Source: Aplidium turbinatum (taxonomy: Eukaryota > Chordata > Ascidiacea > Aplousobranchia > Polyclinidae). Taken from it: a stretch of DNA of 64,000 nt. The number at the start of each line of letters is the position of its first letter. The stretch's first letter is position 1. The notes under the pieces were generated by a model. That model had not been told where the DNA came from. It was given only the letters and a program-made list of their open reading frames with translations, and did not search any database. This document shows, in pieces, positions 32,029 to 43,791 of this stretch. Location of the stretch: assembly GCA_918807975.1 (NCBI GenBank), contig OU964923.1, forward strand, positions 5,580,001 through 5,644,000, written 5' to 3'. Both the position numbers and the translations under genes were made by a program.

Positions 32029-33430
32029 CTGCATGCAGCATCTTAGAAGCTTTAACTTTAACCAGTTAACTACGTAATTTCTTGTCAAACGCACCTGATT
32101 TAATGCATTTCCCTGATACAAGTGAGTCTCATACGCACTTGACTGGTCAGTCTGAGGTGTTGAACTGACAGTGTTGGCTGGTTTTTATACGCAAGCGTTT
32201 TGATTGATATTGATCTTGGATGTGTTTGTTTGTTGTCATTGTTACATGATGTAGGGAGCCTAATGCTGCTTTTGATAACTTGCGAAAACATTAGACACAA
32301 AGCAAGCATAAAATTACATACGGTGCCGTACGTTAATTTCGTGACACATCAGGTTAAACAAAAAATAAAATCCATGCCATATAATTGTCATAGGAAATAA
32401 CGTTAAACAAAAATGAAATTGCAAACGTTCTCTTGTGACTTCGGGTTACATTATTGTCAATATCTTGTTTAATGCAGCGCAAAAGAGTCATTATACAAGC
32501 TGTCGCATCGGCAGAATGTAAATTTAGTGATAATTTGGCTAGTTTTACTTGTAACGGATTTCTTGATTGCATTTTGTGTGATCAATAAAAAAATAACTTC
32601 AAAATTACACAACTGATTGCTGTGCAGCTTATCGCACCAGCAGTAGCAGCAAGGAACTGGCCACCCTACTCTCATTAGTGCCGAAGGCTTAGTAGCCTAT
32701 GATGAGAACCTTATCTTCTCATTCCTCCGTGCTTGGATCAAGTATGGGACTTACCTTTAGCCTACCTTTTACCAGTAGTAGGCCAGTAAAAAACAAAAAA
32801 ATATTTTGTTTCGAATCAAATTACTTACCTTGGACTCTCAATTGGGTTTTGAAATGGCTTTTTAATGAAAACCTTCCTTTCGCAATTTGGTTCATTAGCC
32901 TACCCTAAAGCCTAAACTAAATTTTGCGCCAGATCCAACGTCACACGAATCATTCCAAAGCGTAACAAAAGCCCGCGAAGAGTTTTTCAGGCCGACGGCA
33001 GTGCAGTTGCTGAGAAAAGCTTTGTGTTAAGTAAACAAAGAATAAGCTACCCTCAGCTCAAAATATTTTGCAGTGTAGACGAAGTATAAGTTAAAACATT
33101 CAAAATTAAGAATGGGCCACAAGAATATCACACGCAGAAAGAGCCAAACGTTTATAACCCACATCACAGTGGACTTGTAACTTACTTGTAGGCCACCACA
33201 TTAATGATCACCACAAGATGATCTGGGGCGAAGAGCAACTTGATTTTGAGGTGGTGATGCACGCGGAAGGGAAGTCCACCAGTTTAGGTCGCGGGGGCTA
33301 GGCTGGAGAGTCTAGGTACCTGTGGAGGGAAAGTATGGATCAAAAATTTTATGCGACTCGTCCGCAAATTTAGAATGGCGGAGCGGGCTTGGGAGACAGG
33401 CTTATAAGCTTTCCGCAAACGCAAAAAGGG
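32029..33430. other. no gene seen
   Basis: Intergenic. Short overlapping ORFs on both strands show no domain or splice support. Confidence 0.45.
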
Positions 33431-33466
33431 TTTCTTTTTACACCAATTAATTGGTGTAAAAAGAAA
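33431..33466. repeat. perfect 36-bp palindrome
   Basis: TTTCTTTTTACACCAATT followed at once by its exact complement, with no loop. Confidence 0.9.
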
Positions 33467-33649
33467 GGTAGGTGGGAATACTGTATATTGTATACTTTAC
33501 CTACTGAAAAAGTGTAAACGTTGAAGGAACGAGCACGGGTGTGCACTAGCCAAACGTTGGGACAGATTCGCCCAGCTGGGTCGGAGGAACTAGCGATCGA
33601 AGCGCAGACATGACTAGGCTATGTTACCAGGACAAATATAAAATAGTGG

Positions 33650-33721
33650 GATGAAAAATATAGAATAGTGGAGTGGGCCCTGGGCGGTCGCCCAGTTTGC
33701 CCACCTCAAAGGCCACCACTG
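33650..33721. repeat. right end of a hAT-type TIR element
   Basis: Ends CACCTCAAAGGCCACCACTG, inverted CAGTGGTGGCCTTTGAGG, a common hAT terminus style. An internal hairpin GGGCGGTCGCCC precedes it. No left end found. Confidence 0.4.
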
Positions 33722-34799
33722 TATAAAAGAGTTAAATCTTTTTATAAGGCAGTCTATATAAGCAGTGCTGTGTTGACCCTTTGTGGGCCCCGGGACCGGA
33801 TTAATTTTGGGCCCTTAATCGTCAAGCAAACCTATGATATTGTGTATATTTTTACTGCACCGATATGGAAATGTGGTTCACTTCAATAGACTTTCTCACA
33901 GTTTAGAAAACAACACAAGTGTAAGTAACCGCAAACACAAGTCTTTAGCTACACCTTTGGAATGAAAGCCAAAAGTGTTAAAAATTTCTAATAAAAAAAA
34001 TACTGGCAATGGAGTATGGTCACGACGCGGTATTACCACCGTATCGCGCAAAATTTCGACTGTTTGAACTTTGCCGCGCGGTACCGCGCAGATAAAATCT
34101 GAGGACAAAACCAACACTGTAGAAATTATTAATTTCCGTTCAGATTTGGTCATCCAGCAACATTATTGTTTTTCACCATTTTTATGTTTATCTGGCAACA
34201 TTACTTGTTCTGTCAACCAAGGATTTGTAAACTAAAGCAGTGTAAAGCGTTTTGAGGTCAGGTGTCCAATTATTTTTATTCAACATTATTTCATTCCAAG
34301 GCAAAGCTTTCATAATTTTATGCAGGCATTTAAGTTAATTAAAGTTTTTAGGATATGGTAGCCTCTGAGGTTAGTGGCAAGAATAAACAGGTCACTTGTG
34401 ACAAGAGTGATTTTTGTTTTGGATCAAAACAATTTCAGTACCGTACAACATGTGATATGCCAGGTCTATAAGGTAGTTGAAGATAAGAGCAATTTCATAT
34501 GCATATATTCAGAAACAAGTAAATACAGAAGAACGTTTCTGCTAAAAGTTCCCAGCATTTAATAAAAAGCAACTTAGATGAGCTATACGGTATCAAATGT
34601 GGATAATAAGTGCAGTAAGTTACCAGCACTCAATTGCCTAAATTGGCCCTAAATTTTTTTCTAACATTTGCTTTTGTTTAATAAATTCCCTTGCATTTGC
34701 TGTGCACTTGCGCAAGTGCACTCTTATTTTTGGTGGTGTAGGGGCAGTGTGACAGTTTGAGATGTTTTGCATTGCAGTGTACGGGAAGACATGTGCAGT
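33722..34799. other. no gene seen; possible TIR end at 33765
   Basis: CAGTGCTGTGTTGACCC at 33765 followed by GTGGGCCCCGGGACCGG resembles a hAT end, and CCCGGGGGCCGGCCGACCCTG near 36390-36414 may be its distant partner. The match is poor. Confidence 0.25.
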
Positions 34800-34807
34800 G
34801 CGGCAGC

Positions 34808-35460
34808 CAGGCGCGGATTTATGGGGGGGCTCAAGGAGCCCGGGCCCCCCCCCCGAAATTTTGTGAAAAATTGTTGAATGGATTCATATGCTTCTAAACA
34901 ACTGATATTAGTCCCACAACGGACTTACAACCCCCCCTTTGGCGCGCGTGTGACGTCACGATATTGAGAATGATGCTTTCAGTCTCTAAGTTATGTCTCT
35001 AAAACAAAGGTTGCCTAATTTTAAGCGAAACTGCATTAAAAGAGCGAGTTTTGCCAATACCAAACATCTTAGCCAGGAATTAACAACAAGAAAACATAGA
35101 GACTTAGATTTATTATCGAAAAAATGCCAAAAAAAACATGATTTTATCCTTTTGCTATGCCACCGAACAGCACCATTTTACAGGAATATTTATACCCATA
35201 TTTTTGTTGAAAATGCTCTCAGAATGCACCAAATTTAAAGTAATTTTTCAAAATTTTCTGGGGGAGGCCCCCCAGACTCCCGCCGCTGGGTGTCGTCTTT
35301 GGCGAACACGCCTTCGAGCTTTGCCCGCCGGCCGTCAAAACCCCCCAAATTCCTGGCTACGCCACTGATTGTTCATATCTGTTTTATCTTTTTCTTACTT
35401 TTTAATTCATTTTAAAATTTTCTGGCCCCCCCCAAAAAAAAACTCCTAGATCCGCGCCTG
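34808..35460. mobile_element. hAT-type TIR element with a nested MITE
   Basis: Ends CAGGCGCGGATTTA and, inverted, TAGATCCGCGCCTG, with perfect 8-bp duplications GCGGCAGC (34800-34807, 35461-35468). Only the margins belong to this element; most of the interior is a CAGTGGCGTAGCC-family MITE. Confidence 0.85.
34930..35367. mobile_element. nested hAT MITE, CAGTGGCGTAGCC family, copy 2 (inverted, left end lost)
   Basis: Right end TCCTGGCTACGCCACTG. The interior is the reverse of copy 1 (complement of TGGCATAGCAAAAGGATAAG). The expected terminal repeat is missing at the left, where the match starts at TTACAACCCCCC. Confidence 0.75.
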
Positions 35461-35622
35461 GCGGCAGCGTACAGGTTTTTCATGCTCCAGGCATCACTAG
35501 TCAAGGATATTTATAATTACGGTATTGTAGATGTTAAAAATGAAATGATAATTAATTAAACTATCAGAAATGCTATTTTGCTTACATCTAACAATTTTTT
35601 AAAGCAAAACACTTTTATTGAT

Positions 35623-35795
35623 AAAAATAAATTGAATATGTGAATTCATAAAGGGCCCAACTCCATTTTTTTTATTTCACTTTTTGTGCTTTCCGATTTC
35701 TTTCAATGAAAAGAAATTGAATACGTGAATTCAAAAAAGGGTCCTCCAGTTTTTTTTTTCATTTCACTATTTGTGCTTTCCGATTTCTTTCAATG
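35623..35795 (+). repeat. two-copy tandem repeat, period ~86 bp
   Basis: AATTGAATATGTGAATTCA ... GTGCTTTCCGATTTCTTTCA is repeated as AATTGAATACGTGAATTCA ... GTGCTTTCCGATTTCTTTCA. A related inverted segment (TTGAATTCACATATTCAATT) lies at 36105-36124. Confidence 0.8.
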
Positions 35796-37049
35796 TCTTC
35801 TAAATGATACTGAAAAAAAAAACAGACAAATTTTTCAAACATATCGGTAAACACATAAAAAATACCCTATCAATATTTCCATTGATTTTGAAATGGGCCC
35901 AACTACAGCAATTGCACTTAAACTTCTCCATAGTTTCGTCACAGAATCTTCACCGAGTGAACTTTTCAGTTATGATGCTTTTTACCAGTAGGCCTATGTT
36001 TAAGCATATAATCGTTACGGTATCAAGTTTCACCACAAAAGTAAATGACCAAAACAATTAAAACAGTTGTGCCAAAAACACTTTGTGGCAATTGGGCCCT
36101 TCTTGAATTCACATATTCAATTGCATCCCACCTGTTATATATATGTTAAATACATCTCCGCAGATCGTGTTACTAACGTTATCGCATTTTAACTTTGTTT
36201 TTAGATAGTAATAGTGTTTTTAGAGATGTTTCAGTGTAGTTTAGGCCCAAATTTGAGATGTTTTAGTATAGGCCTAATAAGGGCCTAAATCATCTTCTTA
36301 ATGGACATGTACACCCAGTGAACTTTAGCAACTCAAAAAAACCTTTACTGAAACGCAAGAATCTATTATTTGTGGGCCTCCTGAGATGGTGGGCCCGGGG
36401 GCCGGCCGACCCTGCAGAGAGAAGAAGAGCAGGGACGACTATCTAGAAAACGCGGAAAAATGTGCTGGATATTATTGCTAAAACAATACAGTTACCATTT
36501 ACGGCCACTGTCGAAAAGTGGGAAGTGTGATAATGGTGACTGGAAAGTTGCGGAGTGCAAAGGCTGCACTGCGTAAAGTGTTTGTTGGCTTGTTTGATTT
36601 TTTTTTCTCCTGAATAAGAAAAATTTGTGCTATTTTTATGATAATTATGTCTTCGCTCTGTTGAATTTTTAGATCATCGTACAAGATACAGATACAGTCA
36701 AGCTTCGAACTGATCAAAACCTGGTAGCCTACGTCATAATTTTCGTCTAAAACTAACAAATGAACAGCGTAAATAGGTGACAAAAGTAATAAGTGCTTTA
36801 GATAATTTGATCAGTGTAAAATAAAACGAAATCTTACTGCTAATTTTGCGAAAAAATAAAGTTTTCGTGAAAAGTGTCGATTTCGACACCAGCGGCCGTT
36901 GGAGGTATACTTTTTTTTCGGCCGTTCTAGTGTTAAAAAGGGAATTGTTGTTTTTAGCAATTTTAAAGTAGCCTAAATTCTATTAGTATTTCCTTTCAAA
37001 AGTTCTAAAAACGACTGGAATAGCGATGATCAGCTGGTTTCCGTCGTCA
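35796..37049. other. no gene seen
   Basis: AT-rich with GGGCCC-containing segments that may be TE relics. The minus ORF at 36499-36783 lacks recognisable features. Confidence 0.4.
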
Positions 37050-37226
37050 CTTGACATCCGGAACCCCTCTTACTCTCTTTCCCATCTTCGCCTTTCTGTC
37101 GCTTGATTTCTTTTCTCGCCATTTTGGGAATTGGACGTGATTGCAGTCTGCAGTGAGAGAGTTAGTTCTCAATTCTTTGAGTTAAAATTAGGTAATCCGT
37201 TGATTTACAGTTGAAGTTGAGTAGCA
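37050..37226 (+). promoter_or_regulatory. candidate promoter and 5' UTR (possibly of ROR)
   Basis: A CCGGAA Ets-type site (37058-37063), a pyrimidine-rich initiator stretch and GCCATTTTGGG (YY1-like, from 37118) occur in the order seen in many TATA-less promoters. An ATG in good context and splice donors follow. The nearest plus-strand gene downstream is ROR. Assignment is an inference. Confidence 0.4.
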
Positions 37227-37269
37227 ATGACAAAGTTCACTGAGGTTCAACGTACAGTTAGGTATGAAG
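37227..37269 (+). CDS. candidate first coding exon of ROR
   Basis: ATG opens MTKFTEVQRTVRYE plus one base before a GTATTA donor. That phase (1) fits the first DNA-binding exon at 51476, which begins with two bases, and would give ...[16 protein letters not shown], similar to short N-termini of vertebrate ROR-beta. An alternative donor GTATGA at 37262 gives the wrong phase. The implied intron is 14.2 kb. Not proven; other upstream exons could exist. Confidence 0.3.
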
Positions 37270-37638
37270 GTATTAGCCTAAGCTTAGGCTAGTGATATCC
37301 TTCCGGTTTAGAAAAGTTAGTTTTTGCCTATGCTAACTGATTATGGTGTCATAATAATAGAGGCTATGTAGTATGTATACAATATGTATAGTGTACACAG
37401 TCAGTATCATGAATAGGCCTAGTATCCTAGAGTTTTTCGTCAGTCTCAGATGATTGTGAAGACGTTAAACTGACAAGGAGAAAAAAGAGATAGCCTAGTC
37501 AATAGTGTTAAGTTAGCGGCTTAGCGCATCAAGGAAAAGTAAACTAAACACAAAAATAAATTTGTTAGGCCTAATGGATGGATAATTCGTTGAAACTGGA
37601 CATTTACCACCTGTACTTTTTTGCTGTTAGGAATAGGT

Positions 37639-39274
37639 CAGGGATATCTATAACTACGGGATTGGAAACTCTATTCAGTGCTATACATCAGTAGGGGTAG
37701 GGTCATCACATTACTAGGACTACAGAAAGATTAACAAAATGAAATACCGACCAAAAGATATACAAAATTCGATTTTACAATAATAATACAAAATGTACAC
37801 TCATATTAAAATTTAAGTGATGTATAAAAGTACATTTACGCTTTTTAAAAAAAAAAGATGAATCTAAAACATGAATGAATGCAACGAGTCCAAAAACCGC
37901 CTACTGTTGTTCTTTAGCCTTTTTCCTTCTGCAAATCGGATTAGAAGTAAATGAGAAGTGTTCAGCAATCAGTGAATATGCTTTTGTATCATCAACTTGT
38001 TCACAGACCAATCCAGTACGATACCAATACGTTTACGATGTCATCAGAACTAACCCGTTAAGTGCGTAATTAAATTTTCGAAAGTCTCCTTACTGTGCGT
38101 ATTTAATTTGATCACTCGCAGTATTTTTCGTCGCATTATTGCTTGCTAGGATATTGGGGAACCCCCATGACGCAGCACAATACGCTTTTGTTCAATTTCC
38201 TTTTTGTTTCTATTGCTTTACTTTTTCCTCGACTATTGCGTAGAAGTCTCCGGCTGGACTATTGTTTTCTGGAGTAATCGGTATAATAACTCTCAAGTGA
38301 TTATACCTTTCACCATTGTGAAATTATTCAACTAGTTGTTTATTATGAAGAAAAAAATAAATCAGTTCACAGAACAGAATAATTTCTAAACATTTATAGG
38401 ACACTAAACAAAGTACACATAAGTTTAGTTTGGAAATATTCAAACTGTATCATTTTCTGACACTTGTTCTAACATTAGCAGCAACACAAAACCCTATTGT
38501 TTTGTTCACTATATGTTACAAAATATGTTTTCAAACACAACAAAATATTTCTGAAACTGCTTGCAACATTAGCCTACATCAAAATGACTTCACACTGACT
38601 GAACGCGCATGATGTGATTCGAATTTTATACACCGAAAGGAAGCTATTTCAGAAAAAAAAAACAATTAGGATGAAATCTTTTTATTTTTGCAATTGTGGT
38701 TATATTGTAGGTGAGTGCGGACTGCGGAAGCACCTAATATTGTAATAGAGTGATTTAGGGATTGATGATTTCTGTCAGGCTGCAATCGTTATTGTAGTTT
38801 GAACAATGCATTTATGTTTCTTCACACGTCATAATTGCTCCTTCCAGACAAAGCGAATAGAAGAAAGCAAAATTAAAAGTGCCATGAATAGCTGCGATCA
38901 CGAAAACGACAATTGTCGTCTTACGCACAGCAAGAGCGACTGTCTCGGACGACAATTGTCGTTATACGCACTTAACAGGCTAAAAGCAATAGTCATTCTG
39001 GAAATTTTTTAAGAAGCAAACAAAATACAGCATGACTGCAATAATGGAATACAAACAAATAAACAAACCAGGCAAGCGTAGACTTTACAATTTACAGCAG
39101 GTGAATTGATTGTTACGCTTTTAATTGTTCGTTTAGCCAACTACTTGCTGCCCTTTGAGGTCAATTTATGTGATTGTTTACCACAGCAGCGCACAAAGAA
39201 AAATGACCCTACTGGTGTATAAAATGGTTTTCAGTTCCACCGAGTTTCCAATCCCGTAGTTATAGATATCCCTG
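37639..39274. mobile_element. hAT-like non-autonomous element with ~32-bp TIRs
   Basis: CAGGGATATCTATAACTACG and its complement form the ends, the repeat extending through GGATTGGAAACTC. Flanks GAATAGGT and AGATAGGT agree in 6 of 8 positions. The interior has no transposase. A solo end of the family is at 1856. Confidence 0.8.
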
Positions 39275-39717
39275 AGATAGGTTAGGGGTCCGGGTAGGAA
39301 AGATGAGAGTGGTTATTGGTAAATGATGTCCAGGACTCCAGGAGCTAAATGTCCCAGAACCGACCAACTGACAAGCAGTTTTTGGCTGGACAGTGAACAA
39401 AGGAAGTAAACCATGTTATTGTAAAATATGGGTTGCTTTTGTGCAGCCTACTGTTCTAATAAAGCAACGTTGCTTCGACATACCGGTGCTACTGAATAAA
39501 ATCGAGATTAAAATAGCTTTAACTGAGATTATAATAACTTTAAAGTTGTATTACCACCTTTTTTAACCTAAATAACGTCAAAAATAACCTCACCTATGAA
39601 GGAAATTTTGAAAGATTTCCGACTGAGAAAAAAGGAATTTTTCAGGACAAAAAAGGAATTTGAAGAGGATTTATCAATTTTCAGATGTGGAAGCACTGGG
39701 TGGCTTTGCAAAGACTA

Positions 39718-40018
39718 GGCTTGTAGGTTACAGGCTTTTTACGCAGGCCGGTTTCCGAAATTGGCAGAGTGAAGTTTTCGTATTGTTGAAGTGTTAATTG
39801 TTGTGGGGGGAATTATTTTATCCATTAGGTGCTGCTGAATGGAGAGCAGTTCTTATATTCATTGCTCAAGCGCACACTCCGAGCATAGTTAATAAATATA
39901 ATAAATGTATATTTATTAACTATGCTCCGAGAGTCGAACCAGTGCCGTTTGATTTTGAAGGTTGTTCGCTCATGAAGTCACGCGCTAACCAAGTAAGCTA
40001 TCACGGTGGATGCGTCGG
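39718..40018 (-). repeat. SINE family A, antisense, carrying a 41-bp hairpin insertion
   Basis: Body complement (CCGAAATTGGCAGAGTGAAG) at the left, head complement (GCGCTAACCAAGTAAGCTA) at the right. The copy is broken at 39884-39924 by an AT-rich hairpin. Confidence 0.8.
39884..39924. repeat. 41-bp hairpin insertion with 7-bp direct repeats
   Basis: Arms CATAGTTAATAAATATA and TATATTTATTAACTATG (17 bp, perfect) around a 7-base loop. CTCCGAG occurs at 39877-39883 and again at 39925-39931, while other SINE copies have this stretch once. Confidence 0.9.
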
Positions 40019-42879
40019 GAGTTCAGCAAATTGTTTTAAGCAGTAGCGTAGCCAGGAATGTTGAATGGGGAGGTTTTGACGACCCAGCGGCGGGGGTCTG
40101 GGGGCCTCCCCCAGAAAATTTTGAAAAATTACTTTGAATTTGGTGCATTCTGAGAGCATTTTCAACAAAAATGTGGGTATGAATATTCCTGTAAAATGGT
40201 GCTGTCCGGTGGCATAGCAAAAGGATAAGATCATGTTTTCTTCGGCATTTTTCGGCAATAAATCTAAAGCTGGGTTTAGACTACGTGCGTTTTACGTGCG
40301 GTTTTGTTGCGTTGCGATTTACGTGCGTGTTGTCTCAAACAACTCGCGTTTACACTACTTGCGGTTTTCATGCGTACAGTGTTACGTCATTTTGAAAATA
40401 TAGGTTATTCCCCTACATTGATGTCAATCAGCTGATCTACTTGACATCACTTCAGTTCTGTCAATGCGATCATTGCAAATTGCAATACATGTTGAGTATT
40501 ACTTCCTCTGCACGAATGACTTTCACAGAAAGAAACAAGCTCATAACACAAGTAATTGAACTCTAGACTACACTAGCTATTAGCACACAGTGATATCAAA
40601 GTAGAACACTTTTGAGGGTCATATATTGCGAATGGAAAAGCCAAAAAAAAAATACTTATCAATATGGAGTGCAGAGTGGCATCCAGATTTTTAAAGCAAT
40701 GCCAGATACATTTAATTGCACCGAGTGGGTTCTTGTGTTAAAATAAACTTTGTTACATGTGGACCAACACCAAGAGTGTACCACTGGAATTTTTAGACAG
40801 GCTATGTTTTTAGAATAACCTTGGATTCTAAACTCATGTTTAGCAAACACTTCGAAAACTAAACTGTCTATTTCTGGGCTATATATTTTTTGATTAGATT
40901 GACCTTGCATTCCAACCATTTTAGCACTGACCTTGGTATCTTTGTTCAACAACCTTTGAGGATTGAATTCTTTGTTGACTTTTTAGTAGATTGGTTTCTT
41001 TATTTAAATGTTAAAACTATACCACAAGTCTACTGCTAAAAATTGCTTTCCTACTTTGCACTCAGCATAAAGAGCACTAAAAATCCCGGCAATGTAAACC
41101 ACTGAGCAATGCAATTGTATATTTGTGTAAATATACACTATACAATAAAGGGTGTATGAGATCTCACAGATCACTGCCATTTGTGACGGACTAAATTTTC
41201 TAATATTATGACAGGCTATAGTTTAATATCTGTTTATTTTCTGCTTTCATAAAATATTAATAGGCTAAAACAAAAAAAACTGAATGCAATTCAACTTTAC
41301 TTGTCACCAGCGAATCAAAACTTACATAGTATTCTTGCATGTTGGCAGTTTTCTGTATACTTGTTTATAGGCTATGCACAAATAATGACAAAAGTAGATA
41401 TTACAAATTTGGTAGAAGCAAATAAAATAGCACTAACAGAATTAAAAAGGTTGCAAAGTCACAACAATGACAAATATGGACAAAGAATTCTTTGTAATAG
41501 CAATGTTGATAATAACAAACCACCATGATAGTTGACAATTTTTGGCTGTTTATCAACAAATCTATAGGCCAGCAAAGGCAGTTAGTTATTCATCACAACA
41601 AATAATTTTCAGTAAACAAATTCTCTTGTGTTAATCTGCCTAATGATGGCAATTACAATATTCTATATTGACATGTTTGTGTCACACATGTATGGAATAA
41701 TGTCAGTTAATATTATACTTTTGTCAAATCAATTGTAATGCCTAAGAACACATATTATAACATGATATCATGTTATGTGTGTGTTCTTACCACCAAATTC
41801 CTTTAAGGGTGATTGTAATGAAATGCACAGCCAAAGTAATCATAAGAACAAATGACTTCAAAATAATTAATTTTAAAAGTGATTGTAATTAAACACATAG
41901 TCAAAGTAACCATAAAAACCCATAACTTCAAAACTGAAATACAAAAACAAAATGAAATAGGCTATAAGCAAATGTACACCTCAAGTCTACTCTACATGTA
42001 TACTTTTGAAACATTGTATCATACTAGAGTAGGTGTAATGTATTAATTCTGATATAGTATCATATATGTCTATGACAGTACAATGATTATGCAGTTTAAA
42101 TTCTTTATCATGGACTTTATATTGATGTAGAAAGGGATAGACTTCAAGTTTCAACAGCAGAAGAATCACCATGAGTGCAATAAGACCACAAACATATCTG
42201 CAAAACAAATGAAATTACAATCAACGAAGATACACATAAATGCAGTTTTTATGTTCATAGCAATATGTGACTGAGAGAAATAGCCTATAAACATCTGAGA
42301 AGGAATATTACTTTATTTTGTCTACAAAGAACAATGAACAAGCCAAAATAGTGTTCGCATTGTTTGGTAATAATGGCAATTGTATCAACTATCAGCTACA
42401 CTTTGTTTTTATGCAGCATGCTCAAGATATGCATTTGAAATAAGATCATCATTGTATGAGGTTCTGGGGCCGAAGTATCATCCTACAACGAAACCAATAT
42501 AAACTAGGTTGTATAATTAGGAACGGCATAGCAGTAATCTACAAACACATTGCTGACTCAACTAGTTGACAACTAATTTGGCCTATTTCAATGTATGAGG
42601 TGAAATGTGCCATGTAGGCCTACTACACTATAAGGGAAGTTTGGACCACATTAGCAAATTTTCAAAATTCTATTGAAAGCCAACACAGCACTATAGCCTA
42701 CAAACCTTCAAAACACCAGTCACTCTTTGTGGCCATGATAAAAGATAAAATGTTTAAAACAAAGCTTCAATTTAAAATCAAGATTTGTGATACAAACTTC
42801 TATAGAAGTCGTTTTAATGAACGTGGTCAAATATAAAGTGTGTGTCTTGATACAAAATATACATTATTAGACCTTAAAG

Positions 42880-43021
42880 TGCACGAAACGTCACCAAAGC
42901 AAGGTAAACTTTTATGGGGGGCAAGCATCTCAGAACTTTTGTATTGTCTATGTTGTATTACAAATTTTCATTTGTTTTAAACTTTGGTGTCCCCCCAAAT
43001 ATTTTTATAGATCTGCCACTG
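42880..43021. repeat. right end of another hAT-type MITE
   Basis: Ends CCCAAATATTTTTATAGATC and TGCCACTG, inverted CAGTGGCAGATCTATAAA. The left terminus was not found. Confidence 0.4.
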
Positions 43022-43118
43022 GACATAACTAGCATGTTTGCGATGACTTTTAAATGTTAAATATGCCTTCAATTGAATTCATTTTTCTTTGTTGAAACGC
43101 AAATCAAGCGATATTGTG

Positions 43119-43212
43119 TCAAAAGCCTCTACAAGTACCGGCATGCGCAACTACCAGGAATAACCTATCAAGGATTTTTCAGTCAGAGGATAAAGATTCA
43201 ACAACCAAACAG
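43119..43212 (+). repeat. SINE family A 3' fragment
   Basis: AAAAGCCTCTACAAGTACCG, CTACCAGGAATAACC and CAGAGGATAAAGATTCAAC are the family A tail. Confidence 0.7.
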
Positions 43213-43791
43213 CAATAAAGCCAGCAAAAAGAAAAGGTGGCAAAACCATAATGGTTTAAGTGAAATAATCAGCACTTCCAAATATAGAATAGGTAGGCTA
43301 TTTGGTATGATCATTAGCTTCATACTTTAAAATAACATTTAGGTAGTAGGAACTTGATAGTCAACTAGTCATTTTACTCACCTTCTGGTTATGGTAGGCT
43401 CTCATAATGACATAAGCATGGTGATCACTGGTTGATTTACTTCATAACTTTCATAACATAAGTTTCATAATCATAGCCTAGATTTTTTTATGTGTAACAA
43501 TCTATCGAAAATAAAGTTCAAAACAGTGGCCTAAACCTTGAAGAATGTAAAAATAAATTAAGTTTGACGAAGAAAAACACTAGCCTACTGAGAGGCATCT
43601 ATCTTGCTTAAATATACAATAAAACCCTTTCAAAAAGTCTAAACTTCAGCAAAATCTGCCCAACAAGTCACTTTTGATGTAAAAAGAAATTTTTCTATCA
43701 ATACTTCACAAAAAACTAACCTACCTCGGTGTTTTTTCGCAAAACTACCTAGACTGACTTAGCAAATACGCGACCTAGGATTCGTTGCGAC

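Noticed and set aside
33765-36414. A single 2.6-kb hAT element between GGGCCC-rich ends
   Set aside because: The ends align poorly and flanking 8-mers do not match; kept only as a weak note.
40659-40952. 97-residue ORF as the transposase of the 4.8-kb element
   Set aside because: No DDE or Myb-like motif is visible and composition is that of AT-rich non-coding DNA.
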